Positions 6,315 through 8,155 of a DNA stretch of 8,155 bases are shown piece by piece. This stretch comes from DAOTUB01 sp034437455. Lineage in GTDB: Bacteria; Chloroflexota; Anaerolineae; B4-G1. The first letter of the stretch is position 1; each line of letters begins with the position of its first letter. The stretch is taken from contig DAOTUB010000016.1 in assembly GCA_034437455.1 (NCBI GenBank), forward strand, positions 1 to 8,155, read 5' to 3'. Both the position numbers and the translations under genes were made by a program. Below the pieces are notes generated by a model. The model ran no database searches, was not told the origin of the DNA, and saw only the letters and a program-made list of their open reading frames with translations.

Positions 6315-6767
6315 ATGAACGACGCACCGGCCATTACAGGCCGACCGCCCACCGAGGCGGAACAGGCCATCAGCCAGTGGGCCACTCAGCAATCCCTGGC
6401 CTCCCTGGATACCCTGGAAGCGGCCGCCCGAACCATCCTCAGCCTGATCACCGTCCTCCTGGGCACGCTCTTCGGCGTGCTCACGGTGGCCGCCAAGGAC
6501 CTGCCTGCGTATATGCAGCTCTTCTGGGTACGCAGGTTGGGCTGCATCTCCGTCGTCGCCCTGCTGGCGGCCCTGACGAGTGCCATGATCGTGCTGCTGC
6601 CCGGGCGGATCCAGATCTCGCGCCACCGGCTCGACGAACACGCCCAGGCCTTCGAGAATCTGCTCCGCCGAAAATCCCGCTGGCTCACCGTCACCGTCGT
6701 CGCCTTTGGCGTGGGCGTGGACACGTTGGGCATCGTCCTGATCCTGGCGATACTCAACACGACCTGA
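6315..6767 (+). CDS. Small integral membrane protein with three predicted TM helices (150 aa)
   Basis: I do not recognise the family. A soluble N-terminus of about 38 residues (Glu/Ala/Gln-rich, with a helical stretch near 14-40) is followed by hydrophobic spans at about 41-60 (ILSLITVLLGTLFGVLTVAA), 75-96 (LGCISVVALLAALTSAMIVL) and 123-147. Between TM2 and TM3 lies a charged loop, RHRLDEHAQAFENLLRRKSR. Start ATG 6315 has GGGAGG at 6305-6310, 4 nt before it. It lies 14 nt after the zinc-ribbon stop and is probably co-transcribed. The layout (soluble arm, TM pair, charged helical loop, final TM) is seen in small membrane partners of signalling or effector proteins, but this is only an impression; no enzyme motif is present. 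Codons end almost always in G or C, like the CHAT gene. Confidence 0.75.
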   Translation: MNDAPAITGRPPTEAEQAISQWATQQSLASLDTLEAAARTILSLITVLLGTLFGVLTVAAKDLPAYMQLFWVRRLGCISVVALLAALTSAMIVLLPGRIQISRHRLDEHAQAFENLLRRKSRWLTVTVVAFGVGVDTLGIVLILAILNTT

Positions 6768-6863
6768 GCCGTCGCTCTCCACCCTCGAGACGGTGGCTGG
6801 AAGCATAGACTGAGTAGATACTGCAGTTCATTATAGCAGGACGAAAGGGAAAGGAAAAGAGTT
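6768..6863. other. Intergenic region before the antitoxin
   Basis: The 96-nt gap contains a short CCACC/GGTGG pair near 6779-6796 without a T-run, so I do not call a terminator. A TATAGC at 6832-6837 could be a weak -10 but has no -35. An A/G-rich stretch at 6843-6860 (AAAGGGAAAGGAAAAGAG) supplies the ribosome binding site for the next gene. Confidence 0.35.
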
Positions 6864-7121
6864 ATGAGCGCCGTCAACGTATTGGAGATACCTCAGGATA
6901 TTCTGGACACGGCCCGTCTCACTGTCGATGAGTTGAAGGTCGAGATAGCGGTATACTTATACGCACAAGGTCGCCTGTCCATCGGCAAGGCGCGCGAGTT
7001 GGCCGATATGACGTTGTGGGAGTTCCGACAGTTGCTGGCCTCGCGTCGTATCCCACCGCACTACGACGTGGCCGATCTGGACGAGGACGTGGCTACGCTG
7101 CGTGAGATGGGGCGGCTATGA
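6864..7121 (+). CDS. UPF0175 family antitoxin-like protein (85 aa), orphaned
   Basis: The pattern IPQDILDTARLTVDELKVEI, LYAQGRLSIGKARELADM, LWEFRQLLASRRIPPHY and a final DLDEDVATLREM is the typical UPF0175 signature: a small helical protein with a helix-turn-helix, normally the antitoxin in front of a DUF3368/PIN-like ribonuclease toxin. Length (85 aa) is normal for the family. An A/G-rich ribosome binding site precedes ATG 6864. The stop overlaps the next ATG as ATGA (7118-7121), the coupling expected for the toxin, but the toxin breaks off after about eight codons. The protein is thus an orphan. It may persist as a DNA-binding regulator, neutralise a related toxin elsewhere, or simply be a relic. 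Confidence 0.85.
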   Translation: MSAVNVLEIPQDILDTARLTVDELKVEIAVYLYAQGRLSIGKARELADMTLWEFRQLLASRRIPPHYDVADLDEDVATLREMGRL

Positions 7122-7159
7122 TCGTCGTCAGCAATACCTCACTTCGAGGCCCGCGCTAG
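7118..7159 (+). pseudogene. Truncated start of DUF3368/PIN-type toxin
   Basis: The 13-aa frame begins MIVVSNTS, which matches the start of DUF3368 toxins (usually MIVVSDTSPL, where the Asp/Asn follows the first strand of the PIN fold). It then leaves the family and stops at TAG 7157. ATGA overlap with the antitoxin stop marks it as the original second gene of the pair. The rest of the toxin, including the other acidic active-site residues, is absent from the window, so the break lies near 7140-7145. Confidence 0.65.
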
Positions 7160-7179
7160 GAATATTGAGACTGACCATC

Positions 7180-7197
7180 TATAACACAACCCAGGAG
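7180..7197 (+). promoter_or_regulatory. Weak -10 candidate and ribosome binding site for the CHAT gene
   Basis: TATAAC at 7180-7185 matches five of six -10 positions but has no recognisable -35 at proper spacing, so the promoter call is weak. AGGAG at 7193-7197, 8 nt before ATG 7206, is a good ribosome binding site and fixes the CHAT start. Confidence 0.35.
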
Positions 7198-7205
7198 CAT
7201 CACCT

Positions 7206-8155
7206 ATGGCCGTACACCTGACCCTGCGCACCGACGACGAGCACCGCTTGACTGTCACCCTCGACGGGCAACCCATCGCCGGCCCCGTCCCCCTGGCCGA
7301 CCTTCCCGCCCTGCCCACGCTCCAGGCCGCCCCCTACGACCAGGGCCGCGCCCTCACCCGGGCCCTGGGGGGCGAGACGCTCCTATCCCGGCTGGCGGAT
7401 GGGAACGGGGATGGGGACGGGAATGGGGACGAGCGCCTGCTGCTCCTCGACGCCGACGCACCCGCCGCCGCCGTCCCCTGGGAGTTCGCCGCCGTGGACG
7501 GCCCCCAGCTCCTGGCCTGCCAATTCGCCCTCGTCCGCCTGGTCGATCGGACCGCCGCCCCGCCCCCGGCGCCCGACACCCTGCGCTTCACCGTCCTGGG
7601 CGCCGACCCCCTGGTCGACGATCAGGGACAGCCCCGCGACGACGGCCGCCTGTGCATCGACGACGAACTGCGCGCCATCCGCCGCACCCTGACCGCCAGC
7701 GACACCGACCTGGTCGCCCGCCGCGTGCCCCCGACCCGCGACGCCCTCCGCCGGGCGCTGCGGCAGGGGCCGGCTATCCTCCACCTCACCTGCCACGGCG
7801 ACGTCATCCGGACCGAGAACGGCCCCCTGGCGCTGCTCCTGCTGGAGGACGCCGCCGGCGGCCCCGATTACCTCCACGGCCTGGACCTGGCCGCCCTGCC
7901 GCCGGCCGGCGTGCTCCAATTGGTGCTCCTCAGCGCCTGCCATACCGCCAGCGGCGCTGGCGACGCCGTCCTGGCCCGCGCGTTGGTGAACAACGGCGTC
8001 CCGGCGGCCATCGGCATGCAGGGCGCCTTCCCCGATCGCAGCAGCGACGACGTGGCCGTCGCCCTCTACGAGTATCTCCTGGCCGGCCATTCCCTGGCCG
8101 AATCCCTGCGCCAGGCCCGCCTGGCCCTTGCCGATACCCCCGCCTTCGCCGGACT
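7206..8155 (+). CDS. CHAT-domain (caspase-like) protease, 3' end outside window
   Basis: 316 aa are visible and the frame is open at the right edge. Strand-rich residues 1-60 are followed by a Gly/Asp/Asn loop (65-75), a PWEFAAVDG segment (about 94-102), and the CHAT core. The catalytic His is H197 in LHLTCHGD and the catalytic Cys is C245 in LVLLSACHTA, 48 residues apart, followed by NNGVPAAIGMQGAFPD and the usual LAESLRQARLAL helix. CHAT is a caspase-clan cysteine peptidase domain used in bacterial immunity and signalling (for example TPR-CHAT in gRAMP/Craspase). Such proteins often carry TPR, NB-ARC or other sensor modules after or before the protease; anything C-terminal would lie outside the window. 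AGGAG at 7193-7197 supports ATG 7206. Nearly all codons end in G or C. No partner substrate can be named; the small membrane and zinc-ribbon genes upstream are possible but unproven companions. Confidence 0.9.
   Translation, partial: MAVHLTLRTDDEHRLTVTLDGQPIAGPVPLADLPALPTLQAAPYDQGRALTRALGGETLLSRLADGNGDGDGNGDERLLLLDADAPAAAVPWEFAAVDGPQLLACQFALVRLVDRTAAPPPAPDTLRFTVLGADPLVDDQGQPRDDGRLCIDDELRAIRRTLTASDTDLVARRVPPTRDALRRALRQGPAILHLTCHGDVIRTENGPLALLLLEDAAGGPDYLHGLDLAALPPAGVLQLVLLSACHTASGAGDAVLARALVNNGVPAAIGMQGAFPDRSSDDVAVALYEYLLAGHSLAESLRQARLALADTPAFAG
7398..7430 (+). repeat. Hexanucleotide repeat inside the CHAT gene encoding an Asp/Asn-Gly loop
   Basis: Five and a half units of (g/a)a(t/c)ggg encode D-G-N-G-D-G-D-G-N-G-D (residues 65-75), followed by Glu76. 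The period of 6 keeps the frame, so unit gain or loss would change loop length without breaking the protein. The spacing D65-x-N67-x-D69-G70 with Glu at position 12 resembles an EF-hand calcium loop, though the usual hydrophobic residue at position 8 is a Gly and flanking helices are not evident. A flexible low-complexity linker is equally possible. Confidence 0.6.

Noticed and set aside
6159..6806. Minus-strand open frame (215 aa) across the zinc-ribbon and three-TM genes
   Set aside because: It spans two well supported + strand genes with ribosome binding sites and shows only low-complexity Gly/Gln/Asp sequence.
7383..8090. Long minus-strand open frame (235 aa) opposite the CHAT gene
   Set aside because: It is the antisense of a GC-rich coding region with strong G/C third-position bias; composition is Gly/Ala/Val/Gln-rich without any family signal.

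Overview
The window looks like a bacterial accessory or genome-decay region. All supportable genes lie on the + strand. Base composition is uneven. The first two genes (to 4190) use a balanced mix of A/T- and G/C-ending codons, whereas the 3-TM gene and the CHAT gene at the right end have almost only G/C-ending codons. No gene here fixes the taxon. The mix of a CHAT protease, an orphan UPF0175 antitoxin with a broken toxin, small GIY-YIG proteins and many gene remnants would fit a GC-rich multicellular or filamentous lineage such as Chloroflexota, but that is inference only.

Left block (1-4190): two tightly overlapping genes. The first enters the window already open and ends in a winged-helix-like segment. 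The second encodes a large (about 926 aa) protein with two complete phospholipase-D-type HKD motifs and a long unrecognised C-terminal part. Their 41-nt overlap says they are translated together. A nuclease-like PLD protein with an unrecognised partner is typical of DNA-processing or anti-phage operons; the rest of the operon would lie left of the window.

Middle block (4191-6129): a Mug/TDG-like DNA glycosylase whose motif 1 lacks the usual catalytic Asn runs out of frame into a GIY-YIG nuclease domain at a run of seven G. The GIY-YIG gene itself is cut by an in-frame TGA, after which the same frame continues with family-like sequence for 30 more codons. Downstream is a graveyard: the C-terminal piece of a membrane protein, a cluster of GTAGTAAC-type repeats, a doubtful small ORF, and a piece resembling the C-terminus of an endonuclease/exonuclease/phosphatase protein.

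Right block (6030-8155): a good extended -10 promoter drives a 56-aa zinc-ribbon protein and a 150-aa three-TM protein (14-nt gap). Next comes a UPF0175 antitoxin, then only the first eight or so codons of its expected DUF3368/PIN-type toxin. Last is a CHAT-domain (caspase-like) protease with visible catalytic His and Cys, which runs off the right edge and carries a hexanucleotide repeat encoding a Gly/Asp/Asn loop.
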